From Climacteris rufus (taxonomy: Eukaryota; Chordata; Aves; Passeriformes; Climacteridae): 64,000 bases of DNA. The DNA lies in contig VZRZ01008245.1 in NCBI GenBank assembly GCA_013398175.1, forward strand, positions 948,510 through 1,012,509. Reading direction: 5' to 3'. The position numbers were made by a program, and so were the translations under genes. Position 1 is the first letter of the stretch. Each line of letters starts with the position of its first letter. The notes beneath the pieces were generated by a model, which saw nothing but the letters and a program-made list of their open reading frames with translations, did no database searches and was not told where the DNA came from. Of the stretch, positions 1 through 14,500 are shown piece after piece.

Positions 1-3000
1 TGCATTTCTGTAGGCTTAATCAGGGAGAGAACATGGGCTGTATGGAAATAAACTGTATGAAAGGAGGTAATGTAAATATTTGTACTCTTCCAGCAGTCTA
101 TAAGTCTGGGACACTTATAGATTAAGGATAGTCTATAATTAAACTGTAGTTACTTGCTCAGGTAAATGTAACAAGTGTTTATATTAAGGTGACAAAAAGT
201 TTGCATTTAACTTGGCTAAATGTATGGTTGTGAGAAATTCTGCCTTTAGGCTTGTTCCATGTATGACTACTGTCCACAGCAGTTTTTTGTTGAGGACAGC
301 AGTGAAACAATTGTTCTTATCTAATAATTTTTGTGGGGGAACTTTCTGCAGTGTAAAAAAAGGAAACGGTATACTACTTAATTCTCTGTTTTTATTTCAA
401 GACTGGCTGAATTATGAAACTGATATGTGAATATTTTAGTCAAGGGACAAATATTAGTGGGTTTAGACAATATAAGAAGGAGTGAGAATTTCTGCAACAA
501 TAATTTAGAAAGTGAAATAGCCCAAAATCAACCAACGAAGTAAAAACACAACATGAGAGTGTGAGAGTGTTGAATAGAAAATACAAAATATCTGCACATA
601 GGATTCAGGAAATGTGTTTTCCCAATGGCATTAGAAAATTACTGGTCAACTATAGTTCCGTGTGCCTGGTGGAATGCTCTTTTGCTGCTTCCTGTTGCCC
701 CCACTATTGTCTGAGTTCTGGCACATATCGTCTCAGCTTTCCATTCCTGACATCAGCTGATTGCACAATTCATTCAAGTGGGTCAAGCCTTGTGACTCCA
801 AAATATGTAGCAGCAATCAAAAGAAACTGAACTTCAACCTACACAGCAACTTTCTGCTTGGTAGCCCCATACAGCTGGCTCTGTTCAGGGCAGGTCAGCA
901 TTACAGTGGTAGAGACAGCCAGAATTGCTGTCATGCAAGGGAGGATGTGGCCCCTCACTTTTTTATCCTGATGTTTGTATTTGTCTTAACCACCCCCTGG
1001 CCCCCCAGAACCTTGCAGCATTATTGTTTACTGAATGCGCTATTGCCATCAAGTACTGGCAGTCCTGAGATTGATAGGCAGTGAATCAATACTTTTATAG
1101 AATTGTGAAGCCAAACTAGTTTTGCAGATCCACAGTGTGCAGTATGTGATTTTCCATTCTAGATATAATAACTGCAATTTGAAATACTCCCCCACAAGCA
1201 CTGATTGCATGCTTTAGGAAATTCACAATAAGGAATTTAATTAAGAAAGAAGAAACTGCATCACTTCATTTTAAAAAGGGAAATTCACATGAGATATTTT
1301 GTTCATTTTCAGGCTATAATAGCAATAACCATCTTTAGCTGAGGACACTTCCTGGGGCTTAATGGCCCATGGCTGTGCTTCTTCAGGTGATCATCATCAT
1401 CTCCCAACAGTCATTAATCCCCTACAAATGCCCTGCACCTCAGTCATTAAATGTGCTGCTTCTAAAAATGAAATAGTTCTATATTTAATGCATCTTCCAG
1501 GAATAGGAGTGATCTTTCTGAAGTGATGAATGAAAGAAGTTTATTAATGTGTCAAAAAAGTACTAATTATGACAAGTGGGTAAGTTCTGTTTATGGAGAT
1601 AGCACAACAAAGAATTTTTCCACAGTAAAAGCATGTTATGTGTAAGTCATCATTTTGTGTACATCACGATTTACACTCATCCCAATTGCATAACAGCCAA
1701 ATCAGAAATACAGATAGTTATTTGTAGTTAGATTTCTTCTGCAGAGCATCTCAGCGTAGAAATAAAGTATCTCACAAAACATGCAGAGTGTGTGACTGCA
1801 GCACTGCTTAAAAAGACTTTCCTTCTGTAGATGTAAAAATAGAGCTATATAGATTTACAAGGTGTTTGTGATAAAGCAAGAAAAAAAAAAGAAGTTAAAT
1901 CTTTTGTACCTGAAGTCCAAAACTCATACAAATAAATCATTTGGTGAGCATTTTATGAGTCTTTCTTACAAATAGTACCACACCAACAGCATCATCACAG
2001 GTTTTAAACACAGTAGACAGCTTACATCTGCTCAAATAGAATTAAACCATTCAATGAAAGGAATTTGTCTTCATAAAGGTTAAATGAAAATGGAGAATGT
2101 TAATTTTAATTTATTTGAATTCTGCTTACTCCTACATTGTGCTATTTTCATCTTGTGCTACTATGCATCCATAGCTCACACCTAACGTGCACATTGCATG
2201 AAGCCTGTACTTGTCCCAGACAGGTTGTGAGAGGGATCAGAGCCTTCACTGAGTGAAAAAATTAGTACCTTTTAGGGATTATGGTAACTTATTATTTAGG
2301 TTGGACATTCTGATCTCATGTATGTCCATGAGTGACTGTGTAGATGAAGACAGAAGTAGAACTTTGGGCCATGCTTTATTAAATGTCAAATGTTAAATTA
2401 TGTTAATGTTAAAATTAGAGCTCTCCTAGTCAGCACCTGTAGATTGCAGATTGACCTGAAAAAAGAATTATTACAACCTGGCTCAAAAGTTTCTTGTCAT
2501 AATTTTCTGTTCCTTCAAACAAACAAAAAATCACACAAAGAAAATATCTTTCAGTATAAACAAAATGTTTTGTTTAACTTACAGAAAAAAATTAACTTCA
2601 GTAACCAACTGCCTTAATTTTGCACTTTTGTAAGTTAGAGAAAGTTTTCTGTGTGAAAGACAAAGGTTTCTTTCAGAAAATTTTAAATACAAAATATTAC
2701 ATGCACACACATTTTATCTTGCTCCATCATGATTTTTGGACAGAACTGTTACCTGATTAAACTTTACTCTGAATTTTTTCCTACTCATCCTAAGACAGTT
2801 TTCAGCAAATAAACTTTTGGAAAAAAAGTTACAGATCTCTCATTAAATTTGCTGAATAAAAAAAAAAATGTACAGAGCCAAGGAAAAGATAGAGTATTGC
2901 ACTTTTAAGTTGTTTTCAATCTACTTTATATCTCATCATAAACAGCAGGTTGGGGAATAAGTACTGATCTATTGTACTACAATTAGAACACTTCTTTTGT

Positions 3001-4698
3001 TGTGGATTCTGTTTAAGACTACTTTGGCTATTTATACTCTACTATGCAATTTACAGTGTCAGGATTCTTCAGACCATTTATCAAAATTTAACAGGAATTT
3101 CCATTATAAAGAGTAGTAGAAAAAAGAAAGAGGATTTTTCTAAAGTGAATTTATCAGTATGTCTAGAATTCTTGTATAGTTTTTTTTTTTTTACTTAATA
3201 GTTCTCTGTTTTCACCTATTCATTGTATTTACAGATAAATAGAGTTTAAAAAACTCCAAACAAACAAAACTCATATAATATTTCTCTTTCTCATTGTAAA
3301 TTCTGTGTTCTAGGTCTTGTTTTTCCTCTGTGCGGCATTCTGGGGAATCCAAATTATGAAGCAGGTTACTTCATTCAAAGATAAACATCACTGAAAGAGA
3401 GCAGATCTAACATCACCTTAAATATGGAAACAGCACTTTAGAATAACCTTCTAAGTTCCATGGAATGAATCAACCATCAGTCTTGTGGAATTGCAATCGG
3501 TTCACTTATGATAGGAGAGGTTTGTGATTTTGTATGAAGGTTTGAAAGATTCCTAACGGGGTGTATTCATTTTTATTTGATTTTTTAAAGAAATATTTAA
3601 TTTTTCCCCAATTTAAATAAAATGTTCATTCACAACATAGATTTTTATATTCATAGGATTACAAATTCTTAGAAACCATGTAAAACTAATTTCATTTTTG
3701 CAGTGATTTTGTTAGTAATATGTGAAAAGTATTTTTCACAAGAGGAATAATTAAAATCATATTTGTTGTAACCTGGTATAAAGTGACTGACTGTCTTCCT
3801 ACTGAGGCTAAACGTAAACATATGTGAATGTCATTTTTTTCTGTAATGATTGAATTACACCAGAATCTTCATGTCATGCCCAATTCAGTGTTCATAACAT
3901 GCAGCTACATGAGGATGAGTAGTCGAGGCAAGAAAATGATTAAAAACAGCATGATAAAATAACTCAAACTAGTATGAGTTGAAACATCTTCAGTAGAATT
4001 GTCTGATATATATGTTGTATAATCTAGACATGCAGTTTAGGTTGAATTATTTACAGAATACACCTGCCTTGCCAACTTCACATACTGATCATGCCAGGAT
4101 TTACATGCGGGTGTCCCATTGACACTCATTCACATGACAAAATATTTGCAAGGTTGGGCTCTTAATTTCTGGTAATTTCCTGATGGGTGATTTCAGGGGA
4201 GATGCACGTCTTGTCTTTCAGGAGCTGTTGGAGAGGCAGATTGTACTAGGATGGGAAAATTAAATACAAATGGTAGAGGGAGTCTCCAAACAGCAGGATT
4301 GGTGAAAATGCTGGATCTAGGTTGTTTTTCTTTCCTCACACTCATCCAACTTTTTTTTTGGCTCCAAGCTTTTTAGAAGTGCTTAAAGTCAAGTACCTAA
4401 AAAATGGAGACTGTCTTGCATGCTTCAAACCAGTAATAATACCTGTATTAAAAAATGAGTTTGTGTTCTGTTTTTTACCCATTTCATTGTCCTTTAAGAT
4501 GTTAATGGCAGTCTAACGGACATCTCAGATTTAGGCAGATAGCCCACTTTTAATTAACCCATATTTTCAGTCTCTAGCTGTAACAGATGCCACTGTCTAC
4601 ATAATTGAATGTTTCCAATAAATTGTCAGACACACAGTAATTTTATATAAATAAAATTGTTGCAATGTCTAGTGATAGCATTGTCTTAATTTTAAAAT
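1..4698. other. Unassigned AT-rich non-coding DNA
   Basis: No gene is recognisable here. Open frames are all under 110 codons and resemble no protein family I know, and both strands are rich in stops. The stretch holds short homopolymers, including poly-T near 3180-3192 and poly-A near 2858-2868. A locally GC-richer patch around 840-1050 contains a 107-codon frame (761-1084) with no recognisable content. A second patch at about 1335-1445 looks like an old interspersed repeat but I cannot name its family. Confidence 0.6.
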
Positions 4699-4756
4699 AG
4701 AATCATCAAAATGTTTTCATTGGAAGGAACCTTGATGGTAGGTCATTTAATAGATT
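4699..4756 (-). mobile_element. CR1 LINE 3'-tail fragment, very degraded
   Basis: Read on the plus strand, the segment has the order of a reversed avian CR1 3' end: GAATCATC, then ATTGGAAGGAACCTTGATGG, then GGTCATTTAA. In fresher copies this reads as a GAATCATAGAAT-type end, TTGGAAGGGACCTT, and GATCAT. The element is therefore on the minus strand and truncated to its last 60 bases or so. Its divergence from the fresher copies in this window points to an old insertion. No coding part remains. The call rests on this short tail alone. Confidence 0.6.
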
Positions 4757-7700
4757 TTTTTTTCTTAAATAGCAGAATCTGATTCCAGAAGTATGACAAA
4801 ATCTACAAACTTCTTATGCAGCCCCATGAGTTAGTGCACCTATATTTTCCAAATTTCTAAAGGTGATGTGGTCAGTTTGATATGACATAACAGAGAATCA
4901 TATTGAAAGTCAGTTTCCTTATCAGAATAAATCTTCAAAGAGACAGGAACAGGACAGAAGTTTAGCATTTTCTGATTTGAAAACTGGCAATTTTGGAGGG
5001 ACAACAATGAAGAACTAAGTAAAATTAAATGAATTTTAAAACTGTCCTAATGAATGTCATGTATTTACGTGATGTAATGAAAGGAGTGTGATTTCAAAGG
5101 CAAATATGAAATGCATCTGATGAGGACAACGTAGTCATTAAAGCAGAGGCCAAACAAATTTCCACTTTTCCAAGGGTTTTTAAATCCCAGTTTCCTACTT
5201 CCAAGGCCTTGCCATTGTGTATAGGTTGTTTGAGAGCAAGGTGCAGGAGAGGAACAACATTCTTCCATTGTGTGTGGATCAATAGGGTCTGAGAACAGCT
5301 CCTCCAGCTGAAGGCTTAAACAGACTTGTGGTGGGTGTCCAAGACTTACTTGTGTGCTTTACAATAACATCACCTGGGTATGTATAAGCAATCCTTTAGC
5401 TATAGACTGAAAGCTAGGATTTGCCCTTCTTGGAGAAGAGAGTTTCAGGGACAAGCTCTTAGAAACACCTGTGCACCATTCTTTCAGTAGCTGTGTGGTA
5501 GGTAACTATATCCCTGTCAACTTGGTTGTCACAAATATTTTGAAATATAAATTATTTCGTATTTTAGGCACCTAAGACCACTTGTGGATCTAGTTTATGC
5601 TGTCTTTATATCCTCTGTGAAAAGAGTGAAATAATCATCCGAAAGGTGTCTGGGTTGGAGTAATCAAGAGACTTTGGAGACTAGTTGGCCACTGAATTGA
5701 ATTATGTGCAGTTAATATATATCATGCAGTTAATTGAATTAATTTAATGCAAACCGCAAACAAGGCTCATTGCTGGCATGTATTAGTGATATTTTGGTAA
5801 GCCACCCTGCTCCCCACACCTTTTTAATATTCCATTACTTATTCCTTTACAGTTTGACTGTGTTGTGTGGTTTAAACCATTGTATGGGATCAAGTGAAAT
5901 AAGGTGAATATGTGAGGAAAGGAGTAAAAAAAATATTGATGCAGAACTGCTAGAGTTTGTGGGAGTAACTGTCTTTATTTTGGCAAACATCCTTTCAGGT
6001 CTCTAGAAACAAAAATATTCTAGAGACTAATAGCCTAGCCTCACATGTCCAAACTTCATAAATGTGCAACTTCATAAATAACATTTGTAATTTGCACTAT
6101 TGCGTAAGACTTCCTTTTGATCTTGTTATTAAACTCCCCAGTGATACACCTTAGGAGAGAAATGTAGATAAACAGAACTTTTTTTCATCAAGACTTTTAA
6201 AAAAGTGATCCCCCTGTTCCTACCAGCTGTTGTAATGTCACATCCCTACGCATTGCCTTTCCTGGACTATGTACACAGCAGTATCAAGTTACTGAAAACC
6301 CAGAAGTAAGCAGCTGAATCCTGTGTCTCTTGAGATCTGACCCTGCAGCATCCAAGTCACTGAAAAGCTTGCTGCTGACCTCAGGATCAGGGCATAGCAT
6401 TCCCTGTATGAAAACAAGAATGATGCAATATTTACTGCAACTCAAGCTTTGCTGCAGTACATTGATTAAAGGTAAGGGGGTTACACAAATACTCATTCCT
6501 GAAAATAGTGAACATTGTATCCTTTCTAATATAATAAAGTCAGAACACTTTGGTGGATAAATGCTGACAGCAGAAGCTGTAAGCTATACTTACCAGACAT
6601 AAAGGACTCAGGGCCCTTTGTGTTGTATTTGTTGTCTTCAGTTTTCTCTCAAATCTGTGGGATTAAGGACATCATTACTTAGACCATTATCTAAAAGGAG
6701 ATAGTTGATCAGATACTTTACAGGTTTTACAGACACAGATCTGTGAGCTTTTGGGAATCTATGTCATGTGATTAAAAACTAGTAAACTGTATGGCAAAGG
6801 TAAGTGTTGTTTGGACTTTTCTTATTTCCTCTTTAACTTTTAATAAAAAAAGCTAAGTCTCGGGAATGGAGTTCATCAAGAACAATTGTAAGTCCCAGAG
6901 AATACTCAAAGCATTGCCTATTATGCAAACTATTTGCCCTTAGTTGAAGTTTTTCTTAAAACTCTGGCTCCTGAAATCGTGTGAATAAAAAAATATTTTT
7001 GCCTGCTGAAAACAAGAGCTGTAGAAAGTTCAAAATCTAAAAAGAAAACAAGAATATTTTAATAGGTAATATATTAAAATATTTTCCCTTTTAAAACACC
7101 CAAGTGATTACATGAGACTTGACTCATGGTTTTTAAACTCTTGGGATTGCTAGTGCTGAATGGGAAAAATCTATTTTTTGTCTACCCTTTTTCCATAAAA
7201 CCTCTGTTTCCAGCACAGGCATATACAGTGGCTACAAGGCAGAGTTTTGATGGGTTTCCTGGTTCCCTGCTGGTGTTTGACCAGCGATTCAGTTTGGAAT
7301 TCAAACAAAGTGGGCCACAAGTCGGCTCTCTGAGGGCCCCTGACCCTCAGTATCTCTCAGCACACGCAGACCTCAGCCACAGTATGTCCTATTGCCTTCC
7401 ACCCCCAGCAGTTTGGGCAAAGCAAACAAGATATGTACTGGGAACTTCAGGATTTTCTCCCTCTATAGAGAAAACAAGTGTTGAAATACCAGATTTGAGA
7501 CTCGGGTACAAACCACAAGGTAAAGCAAAAATAAGATATCTCACATGCTGGAGAAGCACTTCTATATTAATATCAAGGCCAATGAAAAACTTGGCTCGGT
7601 TCTTTGTCATTTTTGCCCCACCTATGGAAAACAGCAGAAAAATGTGGAAACATTGAGTAAGAATGAACTGCTGAGTGTCCTTGTGTTTATGGTTTGGCAC

Positions 7701-10700
7701 AGAAAAGCGATACAAAATGAATTCTCTCCACCCCACCCCTTGCTATATTTTTACTGCTTCCTCCTCTAGTCTTTCTCCCCATTTTTCTTTTTCTCTCTCT
7801 AGTGTTTATTAATCTTCATAAAATATCCTCTCCTGTCTTGCCTTAGGTTTGTTATGTGTGGAGGTACATAGTGGTATATTTCATATTCACAATTTTTCTT
7901 TGTTTTAACAGATAAGAGCCAAACTTACCTAAAGGTGCCTACTTTCTTTACTGTTCCTATCAGTCAGCAGGCTCTTTTAATATTCAAAACACATGATACA
8001 CTGCTTATACATTGGTAATGTTGCATTTATTTATTTCGTTTGTATTTGCTTAGTTTCTTCTAATGATTAATTTTCTATTTACACTCCAGTAACATAGCAC
8101 TGTCCTTTTCCCAGTTTCTACTCCCTCTCCTGTTTCCTTGTTATTAATTCCTTGTAGTTACTTTTTGTCCCTTCAGCACCCTGCTTTAACTGTCATTGCC
8201 TCTTTGCTTCAGGATGTACCAGTACCGTTTTTGTGGATCATTTTGTAACCTGCTGATGTTAGTGTGGTAGAGACAGACAGCCCAGTAATAACAGTTTGAT
8301 TAAAAAGAGATTATATGAATAAAGAAAATAATGGAACATTTTAAGTACTATGGAATTTGTGGTGTTTCTGCTACATACATTTTTTCCACAAACCTTGAAT
8401 GTAAGTACTTATCAGCACATAAATTACAATTATAGATGTTTGGCAGGAAAGAAAAATACCGTAAGACAATTGAACTACAATTTTTAGATCAAAGAATAGC
8501 TTATTAACTTGCTGAGTGTGATCATGTCTTTTGCTGCTGTCTGTCTGCATTGAGGTCATGAACCTGTTATTTGAAGATAGTGGCATTACTCTTTTGCTTC
8601 AAGTAGCAGCATTTGCGATTTCAGGTCTAACAGCCCTTTACCTTCTCTCTGCTCATGACTCATGGCTGACTCATTACCTTTAATCATTCTGAAAACATGG
8701 ATTTTATTTTTGCTCTTCTTTAATCACAGTGCAAAAAAATACTTTGAGGGAAGGTGAAGGGCTATACACTGCAGTGGTGTAGGTATGTACCAACATGTTT
8801 ATTTTTGTAAAACTCCAAGTATTCCCCGTTTTCTATCCATAACTATAAACTACATTTCACAGTGATGTCTAAAAGAGGAAAGCCTGATGATCAGTGATTG
8901 ATGGAAGAAATTAAAGACAAAATTCTGAGATTCTTAGAACAAAGTGTGTCATTGAAGGTCAGATCACCTTTGGTTTTATTTTATATGTTATTTATTTTAT
9001 CTGAAATACAGCTGCAAGAGAGGAGTAATGTATTCATGACCAATAATAAGATGTATACTTGAATACATCTTCTTCTTTGATAACAATATTCCTATTATTC
9101 ATGAGAAAATCTATTAGTGCCTCATGCCTACAGTTTATTATAGTTAATTATTCCTGATAATTGGACTGTAGTATGTGGGTAAATGGCCTTATTAATGAAA
9201 AGCAATTATCAATGGTTAGTGATGTAGAAGAAGAATTATTGTTCAGTATTATTTTCCCCAGGTTTTCTCCTTGCAAGAAAGCCAAGTGGTAGAGTAGGAA
9301 TTTAGCTAACATAGTCCTGGATGTTAAAAGACCATGGAAACTTGCTGTATAGTACTAATGGCTTCTTCCTTGCACCTCTTTATGGAAACCTGTGATATTT
9401 TTCTTGAGGAATCAACCAGCTCTTAAGATGCTACACGAAAAATAACTCATCTCTGAGTGTGGCTGAGACATCTGAGCACTGGCAGAGATGGGCTTTGTAC
9501 TTCAAGCAGCCTAATCAAGGTGAGGTGACCAGTCTCCTTTCCTCAGCATTTCCAGGCAGGGAACCATGGATGGTCTTGAGCAGCAGAAGTTGCAGAGCAA
9601 GAAAGCAGCACAGGTTATAGCAGACTCCACTGAGGCAGCTGGGGGGGATGCTCTGGCACAGAGATGTAGCAGAGGTTCACAGTTACAAACCTGTCAGACA
9701 CAGAACAGCACAAAGTCACTGTCATTCAAAATAGAAACTTAAGAACAGATATGACATAGGAGATGGTACACAAAGAGTTCCACTGGCCTATTTGTGGTGA
9801 TGGTTGCTGTTATTTTGCTTTCTTTTTCTTTTCCTGTTTAGGAATTTCTCTGTTACACTGTGCCTTGATTAAGTACAAAATACATGGATCTTCTAATACA
9901 TATCAGGGATTTTTCTAACAACGCTTGAATAAGGAAGATGAAGTGGTATGCTCATGCATTTGAGGACTTGACATATATTCACAGTACATGTTTTTATGGT
10001 CCTGTCAGATTCTATTGCACTTACACGCAAAATAATGAAATTAAGCAATACAGACCACTGGACATTGTAGCTGTGATAAATACATTCACTAAAGAGAACA
10101 GTTTGGTACATTTCCTACTATAATTTTCTCATGTAGAAGGATGAATATGCAGGGTTGTATACAATGGTTGTGAATCACCATCAGGAATGGCTTTTGCTTA
10201 GAGGATGCTGAAGTCTAGTATTTTAAAATATGTATTTCTTTTGAATTTTCAGAATGAACAAAAGTTCAGGTAATATTTCCTCTAGATAGTATTTCACAAA
10301 CAATACAGTTGTAGGCGGTGTAACATAGAGAATTAGCTATGAAGTTAATTTTTATAAGTATTTCAAAGAAATTATCAGAGATGTCTTCTAGTCAGATTTT
10401 AGAGGGGAAAAGTAGTGATAACTGAGATGACTGTTAAAAGGGTTATAAAATATTAGCCAATATACTATTAATATAAGTAAAAGCAATTCAGCTTTTTCAG
10501 TTCAGTTGCACAGTCTGAGCTCAGTCAAATTTGCCAAAAATGTGCACTGGGATGTTTTTGTTTTTTCTGGAAGATTTTCTGGAACTTATGGAAAATGTAG
10601 TTATGTAGTCTAAATATATTCTGTGGAAAATATTCAACTAGAAGGTCTGTTTTCCTGTTGAGGAGATCTCAGGGAAGCAGAATTAATAGTGCCGGAGTCC

Positions 10701-11170
10701 TTGAGCTTGTCTGATTAGCAGATATACATTTGGTTTCTAAGATGTAGAGATTTATATCTGAATTTTGACAGAATGGTATATATACTTGAAGTTTTGTGTT
10801 TTCCAGAAGGTAATTTATCTCCAGTAACTGCAGTAGTTTCTGGGTACTTGCAGTCATAACCTCCTTGTTTTTACTGACTACATACTCAGCAGACACTAAG
10901 GTTAAAAAGGTGCAAAATAATAACACTATATGGCTTTGTTCTTACATTTGGCTCACCTAGGGAACAGCTTCTGATTAGGGAGAACTCAGCTGAAATTATG
11001 TTGAAAAATATTTTTCTTCCATGGTTTCTGCATTTTATTTGCTTGTCTGGAGAAGATATGTTAATTTTTTTTAACTATGCATTGGAAGTCCTACTGAAAT
11101 TCTCAGCCTTTCATAGCTGTGATTGCTGCAAATTTGACATTTTATTTTCTTTATCTCTATAGCAAATATG
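4757..11170. other. Unassigned non-coding DNA containing one candidate exon
   Basis: Apart from the open frame at 7126-7656, listed separately, this stretch is AT-rich and stop-rich with no recognised gene or repeat family. A GC-richer patch at about 9460-9700 has no long frame and no LTR-like ends that I could find. I see no promoter-like CpG cluster. Confidence 0.55.
7126..7656 (+). other. 176-codon open frame, possible exon of an unknown gene
   Basis: An ATG-initiated frame of 176 codons, the longest in the window. An in-frame TGA lies two codons upstream. The middle is locally GC-richer and encodes a proline- and serine-containing stretch (for example CLPPPAVW near residues 94-101) with no domain or family I recognise. 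It contains a splice-like pair. A pyrimidine-rich run ending CTGTTTCCAG at about 7205-7214 resembles an acceptor, and CACAAG|GTAAAG near 7514-7525 resembles a donor. These would bound an exon of about 305 bp, open in this frame throughout. I made a rough estimate assuming about 37% GC in random sequence. It gives a longest frame of about 130 codons over six frames of 64 kb, so 176 is notable but not decisive. A chance frame or a conserved non-coding element remains possible. Confidence 0.25.
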
Positions 11171-11586
11171 GAATGACAGAATCACAGAATATGCTCAGTT
11201 GGAAGGGACCCACAGGGAACATTAGAGCCAGCTCCTAGCCCTTCAGAGTCACACAATTTTCTGAGGGTACTGTCCAAATATTTCTTGAACTCTGTCAGGC
11301 TTGGTGCTGTGACCACTTCCCTGGGGAGCCTGCTCCAGTGCCCAACCACCCCCTGGGAGAAGAAACTTTTTCTTATATCCAGCCTAAACCTCTCCTGACA
11401 CAACTTCAGGCCATTCCCTCAGGTCCTGTCCCTGGTCACCACAGAGAGATCAGTGCCTGCCCCGCCTCTTCCCCTCACAAGGAATTTGTAGACTGTGATG
11501 AGGTCTCTCCTCAGTCTCTCCCAGGCTGAACAGACCAAGTGACCTCAGCTACTCCTCATATGGCTTCACCTCAAGATCTTTCACTG
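11171..11586 (-). mobile_element. CR1 LINE 3' fragment (5'-truncated, about 415 bp)
   Basis: Chicken repeat 1 is the dominant avian non-LTR retrotransposon; this is a dead 5'-truncated copy. Its 3' end lies at the left, with GACAGAATCACAGAAT followed by TTGGAAGGGACCCACAGGG. On the minus strand 11182-11403 still translates to the C-terminal end of CR1 ORF2, with RFRLDIRKSFFSQGVVGHWS followed by RLPREVVTAPSLTEFK. Toward 11586 the match continues through the reversed ORF2 segment ending near CTTCACCTCAAGATCTTTCAC and then stops, as expected for 5' truncation. The copy is moderately well preserved and clearly younger than the fragments at 17000 and 38875. No target-site duplication was found. Confidence 0.95.
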
Positions 11587-14500
11587 TTTTAGGCTAGGTA
11601 AAATCCTGTACTCTAGATGTTTGAGAAAATCTGATTATTATAATCCCATTAATGATTTTGCTATGCTATGGCAATTGCTGTTGGAGTATTCTGCTTTCAA
11701 GTTTTTTTTTTCACCTGGATTCTTTGTAAGGTCTTAGTGCCCTTCTTAAACCTTTTACAGGCAAAGAACATAAATGGGGAAAGCCAGCTAGGCTGAGGAT
11801 CCTAGTATCCTCTCCTGTGAATGGATTATGTAGGCAAGATTGTTTTAAGAGTAAAGAGTGATGCTGTACAGTCTGCTTTTTATCTTCCCATTTTACAGAA
11901 TCTCTGGAGGTGGTCACTCAAGTAAACTGCTTAGACACCATGTGTGAGTACCTGGGGTCTACTTTTCTCTAATGAACTAAGATGAAGAAAGTCTCACAGA
12001 TAAAAGTTCTGCTGTCAGTGGCACATCAGAGAAGATTAGTAAGAGATGAAAGAGTAACTTCTCACAAGAAACAGAAGGTGAAAAGCACTTGCTATGTTCC
12101 CTAAGACCTAATTTTAGATTATATGTAAGGCGTGTCATTTCTGGTAGGAAGAAACCCTGCAACCTGTAGTGTGTGCTCATATTTGGTGGTCTCCAGCATG
12201 CCCCAATGCTTATATCTTTTGGAGGTTCCCATCATCCCAAATCAGAGCTGGTCTTGGAATAAAAAAATATAAAAATAGGTAGATGAGAGAGAAGAAACAG
12301 CTTGGTATTAGTCCTGCAGTGGTCTACTAGAAAGAGCCTGATCCTTGGCTGATGTAAATTGGGTAGCTGTGCTGACCTTTGTGTTTGGTTGTTTTTTCTT
12401 TTTGTCTCATTGAATTCCCTTACATCCTAAGCTCATTAAACTGTGGCTCAGCCAAATTGTTTTAAAACAAATGGTTTAAAAGGTAAGTGCAGTAGCACAT
12501 TGTAAATTCTGTAGCTTCAGGCAAAAATTATTTACAAAGACATTTGTGCTATAGCACAAAGGTTCTCTAGATTGGAAGCCGTAGACTTCTCTTTAGCAGA
12601 ACTGTCCAAGTGTCTGTGTCTTCTAGTTAATGCACAGATCCAGGATTCTAGACAGAGCAAGACTTCCTACATGAGCAATGAGGATCTAGGGTGGATAGGT
12701 CAATCTGCAATAAATTATTCAACTCTTCTCTTTCATCCTTCAGCTATTTGCTTGTGAATAGACTCACAACCTTTTGGGACATACTTGTTGCTCAAAATAA
12801 CTTCAAACTGGAACAAGGTTCACAAGTAAATCATAGGGAGCCACCAAGATGGGAGTTGTTTGCACTGACATCTTGTGGTACAGTTTAGTTTGGGGATGGA
12901 TCCTGATGCAGTTTTTGACAAACTTGTACCAGTGAAAATACTCTACTGCTTGTTCAGAATAACATTCACCATACAAGCTTGCAAAGATTCCTAGAGAAAG
13001 CCACAAGGTTTTCTAAAGATGGAAAACCTCCCATTCCCAAGTGTGTTCCCAAGAATTAGGGGCCACAGATTTTTTTTTTTTTTTGTTTAAAAATAAAGAT
13101 ATATTTTGTTTTCATTTTAAAAGTAACTGGTTTTCCAAGACAGGAGAGCTAAAAGACCAATCTCAACATCATATAGTAGAGCTAATGCAGTAGTTACATA
13201 GAGTTTACGTACTGTTTCAAGCAGTGTAAAAAAGAGATTGTTCAGAACAATGAGAGATTTCAATATTCATACAGAAAGTATGTGGTTTTTTTTCTCAAAG
13301 GCTTAAGGTTACACAAAAGAACAAAGTATCTTATTGGTCAGGACAAAAGCTTAAAGATTTCTGTAGCATGGGCAAATAGTTCTCAAATCATTTTACTTAC
13401 AAGCTTTACTTATCCATTTCAAGCAGTGCTGTCATGTTTTGACATGTCATACCAAAAGCAGAGGTAAAGATTCACAGCAGACTTACTCCAGATGTGATCC
13501 AAAACAACAGGAAAAATGAGCATTTGTAAAACACAGCACAGTAATGTGAAAAGTGGGCTAAAGAAAAGATAGATCACTTTTTGAAGTTGAATGGGCAGAG
13601 AGCAAAAAACCTAACAGGAAAGTGCTTATTAGCCCAAACACCCAGTAGGTTCAGTCTTACTTTCATGTTCAGTGTAACTATTAGATATTTTTGATGTAGC
13701 AGTAAGAGTTTAAAGAATAAAAAGACATGCACTCAATGGCTGGCAGCTGCTCACTTCGATGTCTAGCTTAATGAGTTGTGCTCTCATGCTGGGATTTGAA
13801 GCAGTCCAGCTAGTGAGGCTTCCCTGCTGTGTTTCTCTTTGACTGCATTACACAACCAGCTCTCTTTTATATTTTGATAGTGACATCTATTGGAGCTTTG
13901 AAGAATAATATTTAGAAAAAAATATCCCAATGTATATTAGTAAAAGCAAAATTGTTGGACAATAAAAAATTAAGTTCAAACAAAAGCAGATATATATCTG
14001 TCATCAAAACATACACATGAATGGAAATACTAATGCAAAACAGAAAAAAATGTAGCAGGAGTTAAAATCAGATTCAAGAGGAAAAATGTACCTTTGTCAT
14101 TTTTGGTGATGGATGAACTTAGAAACTTCCCCAGCTGTCTGAAATTTGTTTAGAAGGAGCCCACCAAGTAAAGCTGTAACCTCAAAGTGAAACAAATACA
14201 ATATTTGATTGAATTCTCTATAGATATACACAAGACTTTGACAAGTATTAACAGGACCAAATCTAACATAGTGGGTACAGTAGCAGTCAGCCAGTCAGCA
14301 AAGACTTGGCAAGCCTTCCTTATGAGCAATGATGTCTGATGTCTGTGCTGCCAAAGGAACACAACCATCAGGAGTATTTAGAATGAAATTAGCTGTTTTT
14401 TCTGAGCAAGCCATCTTAATAGATTATATTGAGAATATGGCTTGTGTCTGTTTAGGGCTTATGACAAGGGTCCTAAACTTTTCCAGAGGTAAGACTGATA

